64,000 nt of DNA from Klebsiella planticola ATCC 33531 (GTDB lineage: Bacteria; Pseudomonadota; Gammaproteobacteria; Enterobacterales; Enterobacteriaceae). The notes beneath the pieces are model-generated. The model ran no database searches. It saw nothing but the letters and a program-made list of their open reading frames with translations, and was not told where the DNA came from. The stretch's first letter is position 1. Each line of letters begins with the position of its first letter. The translations under genes and the position numbers were made by a program. Positions 32,817 through 43,196 of this stretch are shown piece after piece. Location: assembly GCF_000735435.1 (NCBI RefSeq), contig NZ_JMPP01000012.1, positions 1 to 64,000 of the forward strand, in the 5' to 3' direction.

Positions 32817-33767
32817 CTACAGCCAGTTTTTACGCTTGAAGTAGAGATACGGCGCCAGGCCGGCGAGCATCATAAAGACGATCGCGCCGGGATAGCCAAA
32901 GCTCCAGTGCAGCTCCGGCATAAACTCAAAGTTCATCCCGTAGCTGGAAGCCACCAGCGTAGGCGGCAGAAAGACCACGGAAACCACCGAGAAGATCTTG
33001 ATGATGCGGTTCTGCTCGATGTTGATAAAGCCCATCGCCGCCTGCATCAGGAAGTTGACCTTCTGGAACAGCGATTCGTTATGTGGCAGCAGGGATTCGA
33101 TATCTCGCAGGATTTCGCGCGCCTGCTCCAGCTGTCCCGCAGGTAAACGCGCCTTGCGTACCAGGAAGTTCAGAGCGCGCTGGGTATCCATCAGACACAG
33201 ACGGACCTTCCAGCCAATATCTTCCTGCTCGGCAAGCGTTGAGAGCGCATCGTCGTACTCATCGCCCTGACGACCTTCCATAATCACGCGGCTGAGTTTT
33301 TCCAGGTCGCTGTAGATATTTTCGATTTCATCCGCCAGCTGTTCGATTTTGGTTTCGAACAGATCCAGCAGCAGTTCATAGGCGTTGCCATCAACCATTA
33401 ACTGGTTGCGAACGCGCATGCGATAGAGGCGAAATGCCGGCAATTCACGTTCGCGCAGAGTAAACAGGCGCCCTTCACGAATCGTAAATGCCACGGTGGA
33501 GTTACCGGCGTGATCCTCTGCATCTTCAAAAAAGAAAAAAGAGTGAATGTGTAAACCGTCTTCATCTTCGAAGAAACGCGCCGATGCTTCGATATCTTCC
33601 AGTTCCGGGCGCGTTGCCAGGTTCTGACCCAATTCCGTCTGCACGCGGCTTCGTTCTTCGTCGTCGGGCTCGACCAGATCGACCCACACCGAACTGGCGA
33701 GATGTTTGATCTCATCAGCTTCCAGGCGTGTTAAACGATTATTTTCCAGTTGAAATGCGCTCAGCAT
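32817..33767 (-). CDS. corA: Magnesium/cobalt transport protein CorA
   Basis: A homopentameric inner-membrane channel for Mg2+ (also Co2+ and Ni2+), gated by cytoplasmic Mg2+. It has 316 residues as in E. coli. The large N-terminal cytoplasmic domain is followed by two C-terminal membrane helices. The signature [11 protein letters not shown] sits at the periplasmic loop, and the positive C terminus ends KRKNWL. The ATG at 33767 ([16 protein letters not shown]) is the family start; an in-frame ATG at 33815 adds 16 unconserved residues. A long structured leader precedes it. Confidence 0.97.
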   Translation of the reverse strand: MLSAFQLENNRLTRLEADEIKHLASSVWVDLVEPDDEERSRVQTELGQNLATRPELEDIEASARFFEDEDGLHIHSFFFFEDAEDHAGNSTVAFTIREGRLFTLRERELPAFRLYRMRVRNQLMVDGNAYELLLDLFETKIEQLADEIENIYSDLEKLSRVIMEGRQGDEYDDALSTLAEQEDIGWKVRLCLMDTQRALNFLVRKARLPAGQLEQAREILRDIESLLPHNESLFQKVNFLMQAAMGFINIEQNRIIKIFSVVSVVFLPPTLVASSYGMNFEFMPELHWSFGYPGAIVFMMLAGLAPYLYFKRKNWL

Positions 33768-33887
33768 GACCGGGACTCCCAATGCAAAAAAATTATCGGA
33801 CAGTTCGGTGGGCACACAGAAACAATTTGGGTTTCAGACCATTAAGCCTGACTCAGAGCGACGGGTATGACGGGTCGCTGACAACCG

Positions 33888-33919
33888 CTAAGGCTATCAG
33901 CATAAGAGGATAGCCTTAG
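33888..33919 (-). promoter_or_regulatory. Hairpin in the corA 5' leader
   Basis: A perfect 11-bp stem CTAAGGCTATC/GATAGCCTTAG with a 10-nt loop. On the corA (minus) transcript its 5' arm overlaps the stop codon of the predicted leader peptide, so ribosome position on the peptide could decide whether it folds. No U tract follows, so it is not an intrinsic terminator. Confidence 0.7.
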
Positions 33920-33972
33920 GAGTTGTTCCTGACGGACAGGAAGTTGAGCCAGCATCTACTGGGTGTGTCCAA
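33916..33972 (-). CDS. Candidate CorL leader peptide (18 residues)
   Basis: A short ORF begins TTG at 33972 and reads (M)DTPSRCWLNFLSVRNNS before TAA. AAGAGGA (33981-33987) sits 8 nt upstream, a good Shine-Dalgarno. It lies at the very start of the predicted corA transcript and just before a stable hairpin. In Salmonella a leader peptide named corL controls Rho-dependent termination in the corA leader. The positional match is my basis; I did not align the sequences. Confidence 0.55.
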   Translation of the reverse strand: MDTPSRCWLNFLSVRNNS

Positions 33973-34004
33973 GGCGAATGTCCTCTTAGCGTAATCGTGC
34001 GCGC

Positions 34005-34033
34005 ATGTTACGCCAGCACAAAAACGGCGTCAA
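34005..34033 (-). promoter_or_regulatory. corA promoter
   Basis: A -35 TTGACG (34028-34033), a 17-bp spacer and a -10 TAACAT (34005-34010) on the minus strand. Transcription should start near 33998, giving a leader of about 230 nt before corA. Confidence 0.75.
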
Positions 34034-34120
34034 CACGCAACGGAACGCTAAAGAGCAAATCCTGCCCTTTAGCATATAAGGCTAGCAGATTATTACAAAA
34101 AAACGATATTTTTCTTACTG

Positions 34121-36283
34121 TTACACTGTTTCCAGCCGGGCATAGGCCGCCACTAACCATTTAATACCTTGCCCCTGGAAGGCGACCTGCAAACGGCTAT
34201 GCTCGCCGCTGCCTTCCAGATTCACGATGGTGCCTTCGCCAAACTTCGGATGGCGTACGCGCTGGCCCAGTTTATAACCGGTATCGTTTTCCGCCATCGG
34301 CGTCCCCATCCGCTGATGGCTGACCGGACGGCTCACCGTTGCGCGCAGGCGTACCTCTTCTACACAGGCTTCCGGCAGCTCGCCGATAAAGCGCGACGGG
34401 CGATGGTAAACCTCTTTGCCGTACAGACGGCGGGTTTCCGCATAGGTGAGAGTCAGCTTCTGCATCGCGCGCGTCACGCCGACGTAAGCCAGGCGACGCT
34501 CCTCTTCCAGCCGGCCGCCTTCATCCAGCGCCATCTGGCTCGGGAACATCCCCTCTTCCACGCCAACGATAAACACCTGCGGAAACTCCAGACCTTTCGC
34601 CGAGTGCAGCGTCATCAGCTGCACCGCATCCTGCCAGGTATCCGCCTGCCCTTCCCCCGCCTCCAGCGCGGCGTGAGAGAGGAAGGCCTGCAGCGGCATT
34701 AAATCCTCATCTTCATCGTTGTAGCTGAACTGGCGCGTTGCCGTCACCAGCTCCTCTAAGTTTTCGATGCGCGTCTGGCCTTTCTCGCCCTTTTCCTGCT
34801 CGTACATCATCCGCAGGCCGGAATCGTTAATCACCCGGTCGGTCTGCACGTGCAGCGGCATATCCGCCGTTTCCTGCGCCAGAGCGTCAATCAGCTCCAT
34901 AAAACGTTGCAGCGCGCTGGCGGCGCGGCCAGCCAGGACTTTATCCTTCAGCAGCTCGCGACAAGCCTGCCACAGCGTTAGCTGACGGTCGCGCGAGGTC
35001 TGGCGCACCACGTCCAGCGTGCGGTCGCCGATACCGCGGGTGGGCGTATTCACCACGCGCTCAAACGCCGCATCGTCGTTACGGTTGGCAATCAGACGCA
35101 GATAGGAGAGCGCATCTTTGATCTCCTGGCGTTCGAAGAAGCGCATGCCGCCATAGATACGGTACGGCATGCTGGCCTGCAGCAGCGCCTCTTCCAGCAC
35201 GCGCGACTGGGCGTTGCTGCGGTAGAGAATGGCGCATTGCTCAAGCGCCCCGCCGTTCTCCTGCCAGGTTTTGATACGGTTGACGACAAAGCGCGCTTCA
35301 TCGAGATCGTTAAACGCGCAATAGAGGGAGATCGGTTCGCCGTCGGCGCCGTCGGTCCACAGTTTCTTACCCAGACGCCCGCTGTTGTTTTCAATCAGGG
35401 CGTTAGCGGCGCTCAGGATATTGCTGGTCGAGCGGTAGTTCTGCTCGAGGCGGATGGTCTGCGCGCCGGGGAAATCGGTGAGAAAGCGCTGAATATTCTC
35501 AACCTGGGCGCCGCGCCAGCCGTAGATCGACTGGTCATCATCCCCCACGATCATCACTTTGCCGCTATCGCCCGCCAGCAGGCGGATCCACGCGTACTGA
35601 ATGTTGTTGGTATCCTGGAACTCGTCCACGAGGATATTGGTGAAGCGTTCGCGGTAGTGCTGGAGAATATGCGGTTTATTGAGCCACAGCTCGTGCGCAC
35701 GCAGCAGCAGCTCGGCAAAGTCCACCAGACCAGCGCGATCGCAGGCTTCCTGATAGGCCTGATAAACCTTCTGCCAGGTCTGTTCCACCGGGTTGCCGTA
35801 ACTCTGAATATGATGCGGGCGCAGCCCTTCGTCTTTCTGGCTGTTGATGTACCACATCGCCTGACGCGGCGGCCACTGCTTCTCGTCGAGGTTCATGGCT
35901 TTAATCAGGCGCTTCAGCAGGCGCAGCTGATCTTCGCTATCGAGGATCTGAAAATCCTGTGGCAGGTTTGCGTCCAGATGGTGGGCCCGCAGCAGGCGAT
36001 GCGCCAGCCCATGGAAGGTGCCGACCCACATGCCGCCCTGGGTCGTCCCCATCAGCTGGCCGATACGATGGCGCATCTCCGCCGCCGCTTTGTTGGTAAA
36101 GGTCACCGCCATGATGGAATACGGCGAGCAGTTTTCTACGCTCAGCAGCCAGGCAATACGGTGTACCAGAACGCGCGTCTTACCGCTGCCCGCTCCCGCC
36201 AGAACCAGCATATTGGTGCGTGAAGCGGCTACGGCTTCACGCTGTTTATCATTGAGGCTGTCGAGCAGGTAAGAAACGTCCAT
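34121..36283 (-). CDS. uvrD: DNA helicase II UvrD
   Basis: An SF1A 3'-5' helicase for nucleotide excision repair and methyl-directed mismatch repair. It has 720 residues as in E. coli. Walker A AGAGSGKTRV is near 29-38, motif II VDEFQDTN near 220, GDDDQSIYGWRG near 248 and the motif VI region YVGVTRAMQ near 605. A C-terminal Tudor-like domain (about 665-720) binds RNA polymerase. The ATG at 36283 (MDVSYLLDSL) is the family start. A LexA box lies upstream, so the gene is SOS-regulated. Confidence 0.98.
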   Translation of the reverse strand: MDVSYLLDSLNDKQREAVAASRTNMLVLAGAGSGKTRVLVHRIAWLLSVENCSPYSIMAVTFTNKAAAEMRHRIGQLMGTTQGGMWVGTFHGLAHRLLRAHHLDANLPQDFQILDSEDQLRLLKRLIKAMNLDEKQWPPRQAMWYINSQKDEGLRPHHIQSYGNPVEQTWQKVYQAYQEACDRAGLVDFAELLLRAHELWLNKPHILQHYRERFTNILVDEFQDTNNIQYAWIRLLAGDSGKVMIVGDDDQSIYGWRGAQVENIQRFLTDFPGAQTIRLEQNYRSTSNILSAANALIENNSGRLGKKLWTDGADGEPISLYCAFNDLDEARFVVNRIKTWQENGGALEQCAILYRSNAQSRVLEEALLQASMPYRIYGGMRFFERQEIKDALSYLRLIANRNDDAAFERVVNTPTRGIGDRTLDVVRQTSRDRQLTLWQACRELLKDKVLAGRAASALQRFMELIDALAQETADMPLHVQTDRVINDSGLRMMYEQEKGEKGQTRIENLEELVTATRQFSYNDEDEDLMPLQAFLSHAALEAGEGQADTWQDAVQLMTLHSAKGLEFPQVFIVGVEEGMFPSQMALDEGGRLEEERRLAYVGVTRAMQKLTLTYAETRRLYGKEVYHRPSRFIGELPEACVEEVRLRATVSRPVSHQRMGTPMAENDTGYKLGQRVRHPKFGEGTIVNLEGSGEHSRLQVAFQGQGIKWLVAAYARLETV

Positions 36284-36331
36284 TGGCACCGCCGGAAATG
36301 AGCTGCCCGGCAACGCATCGTCTACCGGGCA

Positions 36332-36351
36332 TACTGTTAATATATACAGAA
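36332..36351 (-). promoter_or_regulatory. LexA box of uvrD
   Basis: CTGT-TAATATAT-ACAG (core 36334-36349) fits the SOS consensus CTGT-N8-ACAG perfectly and has AT-rich flanks. It lies 48 bp upstream of the uvrD start, as expected for a LexA-repressed promoter. Confidence 0.92.
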
Positions 36352-36361
36352 CTAGTGGTGA

Positions 36362-37078
36362 TTATATCAGCGAGGTCAGAGATGCCAACCGTGAAATTTC
36401 AATGTGTGGCAGCAGGCGGCTGTCGGTCGCGCGCATCAGATCGGCCCCCTGCGGCTTGATCCAGCAGGCCTGCATGCCGCAGCGAATAGCGCCCGCGACA
36501 TCGGTGGTCAGATCATCCCCCACGTGGAGTATCTGATCCAGCGGCAAATCAAGACGCTCCGCCGCCAGATGGTACATATCAGCAAAGGGTTTCGATCGCC
36601 CGTCCGGACCAGCACGCAGAACAAAACGGAAATAGTCGCTCAAACCAAAGAGTTCGGGCTGCGCGTTGCCGTTGGTCACCGCCACCAGCGGCCATTTCTC
36701 CGCCAGCGCGGCCAGCGTATCGTGAGTTTCCTGCGGCACATCGATCAAACTACGCCAGTGGGCAAAATTCGCCATTGCCGCATCCGCGCCCTCGGCAGCC
36801 TGCCCGGCAGAGAGTCCGGCATTCGTCATCCCCAGCACCAGCGCGCGGCGGCGCCACTCGGTGACGTCATGGTAAATCTCGGGCTCGCTCTCCAGCAGCG
36901 TCTGGCGCAGCCGCTGCAGCTCGTTGGCATCAAACTGGCTCAGTGACGGATGGTAGCTGCGCACAAAGGCCAGCGACTCCTGCAGCGTCCGGTCGATGAC
37001 CGGGCGGTTGTCGTAAAGGGTATCGTCCAGGTCAAACGTCAGTGCAGAAATTTGGCCCAGCGGTCGGTAAAAACGCAT
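36362..37078 (-). CDS. yigB: HAD-family FMN phosphatase YigB
   Basis: A HAD phosphatase; E. coli YigB hydrolyses FMN and 5-amino-6-ribitylamino-uracil phosphate in riboflavin synthesis. It has 238 residues as in E. coli. Motif [13 protein letters not shown] is at about 13-24, motif [11 protein letters not shown] near 132, and motif [15 protein letters not shown] near 185. It starts at the last base of the xerC stop, so it is translationally coupled in dapF-yigA-xerC-yigB. Confidence 0.97.
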   Translation of the reverse strand: MRFYRPLGQISALTFDLDDTLYDNRPVIDRTLQESLAFVRSYHPSLSQFDANELQRLRQTLLESEPEIYHDVTEWRRRALVLGMTNAGLSAGQAAEGADAAMANFAHWRSLIDVPQETHDTLAALAEKWPLVAVTNGNAQPELFGLSDYFRFVLRAGPDGRSKPFADMYHLAAERLDLPLDQILHVGDDLTTDVAGAIRCGMQACWIKPQGADLMRATDSRLLPHIEISRLASLTSLI

Positions 37079-37980
37079 TATTTCCCCCGTTTGGCGCGCG
37101 GATGCGCCGCATCATACACCGAGGCAAGGTGTTGAAAATCAAGATGGGTATAGATTTGGGTGGTCGAGAGATTAGCATGACCCAGCAGCTCCTGTACGCC
37201 GCGCAGATCGCCGCTCGACTCCAGCATATGGGTGGCAAAGGAGTGGCGCAGTTTATGCGGATGCACGTGGCTATTCAGCCCCTGCTTAATGCCCCATTCG
37301 GCAAAGCGCTTCTGCACATTACGCGCGGAAATACGTTTCCCCAGTTTAGATAAAAACAGCGCAGCGTCATCCGTGCCAAACAGACCGCGTAAATCGAGCC
37401 AGTGTTCGATCCACGCCACCGCGCTGCGCCCAATCGGCAGGCGGCGTTCTTTGCTTCCTTTGCCCATCACCCACACCTCCCCGGATTCCAGATCGAGGTG
37501 TTGAATATCCAGATTGACCAGCTCGGAGAGACGCAGACCCGCGCCGTACATTACCTCCAGCATCGCCCGATCGCGCACCGCCAGCGGATCGTTAAGATCG
37601 ATATCCAGCAGCCGGTTGACGTCATCGACATCAATATTTTTCGGTAAGTGACGGGGAATTTTTGGGGCGGAGATACCTTTCGCCGGGTTCGCCGCCAGCT
37701 CGCCCTGCGCCACCAGCCAGTCAAAGAAACTGCGCAACGCGGAAAGCCGCAGCGCAAGGCTTGCCGGCCCCAGCCCCTGTTTACGGCTACGGACCGCCAG
37801 ACCACGAACCTGAGCGGCATCGCACTGCTGCCAGCTTTTGAGCCCCGCCTGTTCCGCGAGCGCCATCAGCGCATCAAGCTGACGCCGGTAGTTCAGTAGC
37901 GTGATCGGGCTCAGCTGACGCTCCACGCCCAGATAGCGTAGAAAGCGCTCAACGGCGGTGAATAAGGGAGAGTCGGTCAT
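37078..37980 (-). CDS. xerC: Tyrosine recombinase XerC
   Basis: With XerD it resolves chromosome dimers at dif. It has 300 residues (E. coli 298). An N-terminal SAM-like DNA-binding domain (about 5-90) precedes the catalytic domain. The catalytic residues are in [10 protein letters not shown] (Arg), [14 protein letters not shown] (His and Arg), [11 protein letters not shown] (His) and IYTH (Tyr nucleophile). It overlaps yigA upstream by 4 nt and abuts yigB downstream. Confidence 0.98.
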   Translation of the reverse strand: MTDSPLFTAVERFLRYLGVERQLSPITLLNYRRQLDALMALAEQAGLKSWQQCDAAQVRGLAVRSRKQGLGPASLALRLSALRSFFDWLVAQGELAANPAKGISAPKIPRHLPKNIDVDDVNRLLDIDLNDPLAVRDRAMLEVMYGAGLRLSELVNLDIQHLDLESGEVWVMGKGSKERRLPIGRSAVAWIEHWLDLRGLFGTDDAALFLSKLGKRISARNVQKRFAEWGIKQGLNSHVHPHKLRHSFATHMLESSGDLRGVQELLGHANLSTTQIYTHLDFQHLASVYDAAHPRAKRGK

Positions 37981-38684
37981 GCGCGTTCAACCCAGCGCTC
38001 CAACAGACCCGGCAGCATTAACGCAATTTCCTGCAGCAGCTGCGTTCCCTGGCCTTGTTGATAATGCTGGGCATCGCGACTGCTGAAAAGCATCACGCCA
38101 GGGGCATCATCGCCGCCCAGCAGCGACATCGCCACCGAGCCGATAGCTTTCGCTTCCGGCAGTACCACCAGCAGTTCAGGTCCGTGCAGCGGCCCGAGAT
38201 AATGACGAGCCTGCCCAAGACGCTGAATGCGGATAGGCTCAAATGCCTGCCGGCTTAACGCCAGATGGGTGAATTTTGACGGCGCGCCCAGCCGCCAGCT
38301 ATCGGGAAACAGACGCACCGTCGCCCCCGCCAGCCCTATTTCGCGCGCCCAGCGGTGAAAGCGATTGAGCATCTCATCAAGGCTTTCCGCCGCCGCCAGC
38401 CGCGTCTGCAGATGCAGCAGACGCTGGAACAGGCTCTCATTCGCCGTGGCCTGCTCCATCAGCAGCATCATGTTCTCTTCCAGCACGTTGATATGGTTAC
38501 GTGCCCGCACCATGTGCCATTCCACCAGCGAGATCGAGCCGCGTACCGGATGCGGAACGCGCATGTGCTCGACCAGTGCAGCATTACGAATAAAAAATTC
38601 AGGATGTTGCAACAGATAGTCCACCACCGCGCGGTCGTTCAGCGCGCCGGTGATTTCCTGCTGTTCTTCCCCGACTTGTTTCAT
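37977..38684 (-). CDS. yigA: DUF484 protein YigA
   Basis: A 235-residue member of DUF484, a GAF-like family of unknown function that nearly always sits between dapF and xerC. Conserved features seen are [36 protein letters not shown] near the N terminus and a C-terminal GAF-like region ending in [22 protein letters not shown]. It overlaps dapF and xerC by 4 nt each, showing tight translational coupling. Confidence 0.93.
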   Translation of the reverse strand: MKQVGEEQQEITGALNDRAVVDYLLQHPEFFIRNAALVEHMRVPHPVRGSISLVEWHMVRARNHINVLEENMMLLMEQATANESLFQRLLHLQTRLAAAESLDEMLNRFHRWAREIGLAGATVRLFPDSWRLGAPSKFTHLALSRQAFEPIRIQRLGQARHYLGPLHGPELLVVLPEAKAIGSVAMSLLGGDDAPGVMLFSSRDAQHYQQGQGTQLLQEIALMLPGLLERWVERA

Positions 38685-39505
38685 AAGTGAATAAATCCGT
38701 CGTAGACATGTGCCGCCGGGCCAGTCATAAACAACGGTTGGCCCGGGCCTTTCCAGGCGATATCAAGACGCCCGCCTGGCAATTCCACGCGTACTTCTTC
38801 GGCCAGCAGTCCCTGTTGGATACCAACCGCTACCGCCGCACAGGCACCGCTGCCGCAGGCCTGAGTTTCACCTGCGCCGCGCTCATAAACACGCAGACGA
38901 ATGCGATCGCGCTCGACCACCTGCATAAAACCGATGTTGGCGCGCTCCGGGAAGCGTTCGTGGCTTTCCATCACCGGGCCGAGGGTTTCCACCGCGGCGG
39001 TTTCCACATTATCGACCTGAATGACGCAGTGCGGGTTCCCCATCGAGACCACGCCGCACAATACTGTCTGCTCGGCGGCGCGCATAATATAGGTCTTTTC
39101 CGCTTTGTTGGCGCGGAAGGGCACCTGAGAGGGCTCGAAGTTCGGCTCCCCCATGTTGACGCGCACCAAATCGTCTTCCGTTACGCTTAATACCATACGA
39201 CCGTTTGCCGTGCTCACGCGGATGTCACGTTTATTGGTCAGGCCTTTCAAGCGGACAAAGCGGGCAAAGCAGCGCGCGCCGTTACCGCACTGCGACACTT
39301 CGCTGCCATCGGCGTTGAAGATACGATAATGGAAATCCAGATCCGGATCGTAAGGCGGCTCAACAACCAGCAGCTGATCGAAACCGACGCCCAGATGCCG
39401 ATCCGCCAGGCGGCGAATCAGCTCCGGTGAGAAAAAAACATTCTGCGTTACCGCGTCAACGACCATAAAATCGTTGCCAAGGCCATGCATTTTAGAGAAC
39501 TGCAT
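38681..39505 (-). CDS. dapF: Diaminopimelate epimerase DapF
   Basis: Converts LL- to meso-diaminopimelate for lysine and peptidoglycan synthesis. It has 274 residues as in E. coli. The two active-site cysteines are in [10 protein letters not shown] (near 73) and [10 protein letters not shown] (near 217). Two adjacent ATGs exist; the second (39505) is chosen because GGAG lies 6 nt upstream, against 3 nt for the first. It follows yifL by 35 nt and overlaps yigA. Confidence 0.97.
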   Translation of the reverse strand: MQFSKMHGLGNDFMVVDAVTQNVFFSPELIRRLADRHLGVGFDQLLVVEPPYDPDLDFHYRIFNADGSEVSQCGNGARCFARFVRLKGLTNKRDIRVSTANGRMVLSVTEDDLVRVNMGEPNFEPSQVPFRANKAEKTYIMRAAEQTVLCGVVSMGNPHCVIQVDNVETAAVETLGPVMESHERFPERANIGFMQVVERDRIRLRVYERGAGETQACGSGACAAVAVGIQQGLLAEEVRVELPGGRLDIAWKGPGQPLFMTGPAAHVYDGFIHL

Positions 39506-39540
39506 CATCTACTCCAGTCGCGCGGAACAGAACGTTATCG

Positions 39541-39744
39541 TTAATAGTTTACCTGGGTCGGGCCGCCGCTATCGCCGCGATCGTTACGATCTGGCGCCGA
39601 GCTCTGGATACCGCTATTGACCGGTTTGGTCGGCGGAGCCGCCGTCTTTTCTGCCGGAGGGAAATAAAGCGGTCCCTTCAGACCACAGCCGGTCAGGCTG
39701 AAGATCGCCAATAAAACGGCAAGCGTTGGAAAAACGTTTTTCAT
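39541..39744 (-). CDS. yifL: Small lipoprotein YifL
   Basis: A 67-residue lipoprotein. The signal MKNVFPTLAVLLAIFSLTGC ends in the lipobox LTGC, so the mature protein begins CGLKGPLYFPPAEK. This is the LptM-type pattern (LKGPLYFP), and the E. coli protein has been linked to maturation of the LPS translocon LptD. The ATG at 39744 fits the family. It is the first gene of the yifL-dapF-yigA-xerC-yigB run and divergent from cyaY. Confidence 0.95.
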   Translation of the reverse strand: MKNVFPTLAVLLAIFSLTGCGLKGPLYFPPAEKTAAPPTKPVNSGIQSSAPDRNDRGDSGGPTQVNY

Positions 39745-39882
39745 TGATAGTTGCCCGTGATTCACTCTTTCTGCTTTCTATCATCGCAGGAGAAGACGTA
39801 AAAGCAAGCGTTTAGCATCCGACTGCGCGCGCTTTTGTTTCGCGCTATACTGCCGCCATCTTCAAAAAAGCAGGGTAGAACC

Positions 39883-40203
39883 ATGAACGACAGTGAATTC
39901 CATCGCCTGGCTGACAGCCTGTGGATGACCATCGAAGAACATCTGGACGAGCGGGACGGCGATAGCGATATCGACTGTGAGATCAACGGCGGCGTGCTGA
40001 CCCTCAGTTTTGAGAACGGCAGCAAAATTATTATCAACCGTCAGGAGCCGCTGCATCAGGTGTGGCTGGCGACAAAGCAAGGCGGCTACCATTTTGATCT
40101 TAAAGGTGATGAGTGGGTGTGCGACCGCAGCGGTGAAACCTTCTGGGACCTGCTGGAGCAGGCGGCGACTCAGCAGGCCGGCGAAGCCGTGAGTTTTCGC
40201 TAA
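39883..40203 (+). CDS. cyaY: Frataxin-like iron-sulfur protein CyaY
   Basis: The bacterial frataxin, which binds iron and tunes the IscS-IscU machinery. It has 106 residues as in E. coli. The acidic first helix [14 protein letters not shown] and the sheet residues [20 protein letters not shown] are present. The ATG at 39883 ([11 protein letters not shown]) is the conserved start. It converges with cyaA across a shared stem-loop terminator. Confidence 0.97.
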   Translation: MNDSEFHRLADSLWMTIEEHLDERDGDSDIDCEINGGVLTLSFENGSKIIINRQEPLHQVWLATKQGGYHFDLKGDEWVCDRSGETFWDLLEQAATQQAGEAVSFR

Positions 40204-40236
40204 GCCAGCGCTTTCATCGTCATCGGGAAAGCAAAA

Positions 40237-40264
40237 CCCCGGCGAAAACACAACGTCGCCGGGG
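40237..40264 (-). terminator. Terminator between cyaY and cyaA
   Basis: A perfect 8-bp stem CCCCGGCG/CGCCGGGG. On the minus strand it is followed by TTTTGC, so it ends cyaA; on the plus strand only AAATGG follows, so for cyaY it is weaker. Confidence 0.75.
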
Positions 40265-40287
40265 AAATGGTGACTCAGGAACGTCGG

Positions 40288-42840
40288 TCAGGAATAGTGC
40301 TGCTGCAGCATGGGCGACGCCACGGCATCCTGGCTCACCGGCGCGGCAGCCGCCCCGATAGCCTGGCTGCGGAACGGAATCACCTGAGGTCGACCGTCAA
40401 CATCGACGATCTGATAGAACTGCGGCAGGTTGAAGTTGATAAAACTGGAGCCGTAGGTGAAACGATCGTGGGATGAAGAGTAGAAGCGGCTCACGTCACG
40501 CACCAGCTCCTCTTTACTGCCTTCACAGTGATGATAAACCTCGGCGCGGTTGCTCTCGTCGAGAATATAGATATTAAATCCGCTCTCGTTATCCGCCTCT
40601 TCAAAGAAGAACTGAATAATCCCTTCGCTGGCAAATCCATCCACTACCGCCGGTAGCTTAACATGGTTGGTTTCCACCTGAACCGACAGGCCGTGCAGCT
40701 TGTTATGCGAGATAGCGCCGTAGAATTCAATGGCGTTCTCCAGCTTCTGCACCGACACGTTAAGACGTTCGAAAAACAGTCCCCAGGTCTGCCCGGAAAC
40801 GCGCAGCGCCTTAAAACGCCCGGTATCCTGACGGGTACTGGAAAGGCGCAGCTCAATGCACTCGGACACCATCTGCTGCACGCGGGTGCGGATGAGACCG
40901 CGCAGATGCTGACTGTAGCAGAACACTTCAACGCTATCCGGCGGCGCAGCATCCTGATGCATTTTACCGAGAATGGTTTTCAGCGCTTCGATCATCGCCT
41001 GCTCGCCGTTAAAGTGCAGGGTGCGCACTTCGTTCCACGAGTTGCGGTACAGCAGATCGACGCTACCGATTAAGCACTTCTGCTCTTCGCCAAAGCTGAA
41101 GACATCCAGTTTACGGAAGTCAAAATGCACAACCTGATTGCGGAACGCCGCCGTCGGGTCATATTCGAGGTTGACGATAATCGCCAGGTGGCGGATTTCG
41201 CAGGGGCTATACAGCGCTTTGGGCGTTGGCGACGGCAGACGCAGCGGGAAATGGTGCGAAACGTCGGCGACCATCTCCTGAAGCTTCGCCAGATCGACGA
41301 TACCGTTGCCCTTAATAAACAGGCGAGTGCGTGACGTCAGCAGGCCGTTAAACCAGGCCCATGCCACCAGCTTATTAAGATAACGGTTATATTCCAGCGG
41401 CTGATGGCTGATGATCGATTCCATATCCGGCGCACGGTTGTACACATACCAACCGGTACGGTTGGCACGGCCAGGAGGCACGTGGATGAAGGTCAGATTC
41501 GGCTCGGAGAGATCCGGAGAGATTTGCGGGTTCACCAGCGTCACTTTGCCCGGCAGCGCTTCAAACGCCGCATACAGCTTACGGGTCAGTACGCCGATAT
41601 CCTGCGGACTGGCGGACACGCTGAGGTTGTTACGCCGCGCAAAGCGGATCAGGTTGCGATAGCTTTGCATCATCGCATCCAGCAGCTCGTTGTGCGCTTT
41701 GCGTACTTCGTCGATCTTCCAGTTAGCCCGGTTGTCCAGCATCATCAGACGCTTTTCATCCCAGCCCCACTCTTGCACCAGGTGGCTCACCACTTCACGA
41801 CGCCAGCCTACGCAGGCGCGCTCGCGGCTGAGTTTTTCGCACACTTTCAGATAGAAACAGCGGCGCACCAGATCGAGACGCGTGTCGTCTTCAATGGCCT
41901 GCAGATAGGCGGTCACGCGTTCCAGCATCATGCAGTAAGGATCGAGCCCAAACGAGACGATTTCTCCGTCGTGCAGACGCTGTTTAATGTCTTTCGCCAG
42001 CAGGCGGTTGTTCGGGTACTCCCAGGAGTAGGCTTCCAGCAGCAGCGTTTTCAGCACCGCTTTATACGGTGAATCGATACTTTTATAGAGCTGCCACAGG
42101 CTGGCGCCGAAATACTCTTCCGCCGACAGCGAGCTCAGGCCGCCCAGATCGAGCCACTCATTTGGCGTCAGTACACCTTGCGCATAGAGCCCCATCACGT
42201 AATCGTCGTAATGATCCTCTTCGTCGCACGGCACCATATTCCACAGAATACGTTTCCCGGCGAGGCGCACGGCGGTGCGGTAGAACTCATCCAGCAGCAG
42301 GATATGCTGCGTCGACCCGCAGTCTTCGCCACCCAGGCTGCCGCTTTCGTTATGGCGGAAGCGGTTTTCGTCAATCAGGAAGAAGCTGACCTCAACGCCC
42401 AGCGATGCCGCCCAGCTTTCCAACAGGCTACATTTGCGCTGCAGCAGCTGGCGCTCTTCGGTATCAAGCCATGCCTGATGACAAACCCAGATATCGAGGT
42501 CGGAAGAGCAGCTTTGGCCTACGGAGGAGGTACTGCCCATCGAGTAGACGCCGGTTATCGGCAGTTCGCCTTTCGGCGGCTCCTGCGCCAGCATGCCGCG
42601 GTGCAGTTCTAACTCGTCAAGGTAGTGGCGTTGGGTTTCATCAGGCGTGTAGAGGCAAATGCCGCGGGGAACGTTACCGTCAAGGTAACCCGGCATCAAC
42701 GGGTGATGATAATGTAGTAATGTCGGCAGTAGACTGTAAACCTGCTGGAAAGCGGGTCCCATGGCAGCAAGCGCGCGATCCACGCGCAGTTGGTTGATGG
42801 CATCCAGTCTCTGTTTCAGTGTCTCAATATAGAGGTACAA
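40288..42840 (-). CDS. cyaA: Class I adenylate cyclase CyaA
   Basis: Makes cAMP from ATP for CRP regulation. It has 850 residues (E. coli 848). The N-terminal catalytic part holds [27 protein letters not shown] (near 95-120), the nucleotidyltransferase motif. The C-terminal half mediates control by phosphorylated EIIA-Glc. The start is TTG at 42840 ([12 protein letters not shown]), the rare codon also used in E. coli and thought to limit expression; upstream in-frame codons are not conserved. Confidence 0.97.
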   Translation of the reverse strand: MYLYIETLKQRLDAINQLRVDRALAAMGPAFQQVYSLLPTLLHYHHPLMPGYLDGNVPRGICLYTPDETQRHYLDELELHRGMLAQEPPKGELPITGVYSMGSTSSVGQSCSSDLDIWVCHQAWLDTEERQLLQRKCSLLESWAASLGVEVSFFLIDENRFRHNESGSLGGEDCGSTQHILLLDEFYRTAVRLAGKRILWNMVPCDEEDHYDDYVMGLYAQGVLTPNEWLDLGGLSSLSAEEYFGASLWQLYKSIDSPYKAVLKTLLLEAYSWEYPNNRLLAKDIKQRLHDGEIVSFGLDPYCMMLERVTAYLQAIEDDTRLDLVRRCFYLKVCEKLSRERACVGWRREVVSHLVQEWGWDEKRLMMLDNRANWKIDEVRKAHNELLDAMMQSYRNLIRFARRNNLSVSASPQDIGVLTRKLYAAFEALPGKVTLVNPQISPDLSEPNLTFIHVPPGRANRTGWYVYNRAPDMESIISHQPLEYNRYLNKLVAWAWFNGLLTSRTRLFIKGNGIVDLAKLQEMVADVSHHFPLRLPSPTPKALYSPCEIRHLAIIVNLEYDPTAAFRNQVVHFDFRKLDVFSFGEEQKCLIGSVDLLYRNSWNEVRTLHFNGEQAMIEALKTILGKMHQDAAPPDSVEVFCYSQHLRGLIRTRVQQMVSECIELRLSSTRQDTGRFKALRVSGQTWGLFFERLNVSVQKLENAIEFYGAISHNKLHGLSVQVETNHVKLPAVVDGFASEGIIQFFFEEADNESGFNIYILDESNRAEVYHHCEGSKEELVRDVSRFYSSSHDRFTYGSSFINFNLPQFYQIVDVDGRPQVIPFRSQAIGAAAAPVSQDAVASPMLQQHYS

Positions 42841-43196
42841 GACATATCGCCTGATGTTCAAAAACCCGTCGTACAATAGTACGGAGGATTTCAGTATTTC
42901 AACAAAAACCGTCACCATTTGTCGTCGGTGTGGTTGTGATGAGCTGCTGACGGACAAATGGTTTAAAACGTGATCAATCTAACACCTTGCTCATTGACCG
43001 TAAAGAAAGATGCGCTACATACAAGTGTAGCACCGTTTACTGCGTGTAAATTCCTCACTACGGTTGTGGCAACCGCAATGGCACCAAACGCAAATAACGC
43101 AAAAAACGAAACAGCCGCCCCCCTAATCCCACAAAACTAACATCCATAAGGCAACAATGTTAGGATAGTTTGTGGTCGACAATGACGGTAACAAGC
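42841..43196. promoter_or_regulatory. Divergent cyaA-hemC control region with a CRP site
   Basis: This 356-bp gap has no gene. On the minus strand, TGTTA-GATTGA-TCACG (42969-42984) matches the CRP site that lets cAMP-CRP repress the main E. coli cyaA promoter. The hemC side holds an A/C-rich stretch (43085-43140) and a GTTAGGATAGTTTGT stretch near 43160, possibly promoter sequence. I see no small ORF or terminator. Confidence 0.7.
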
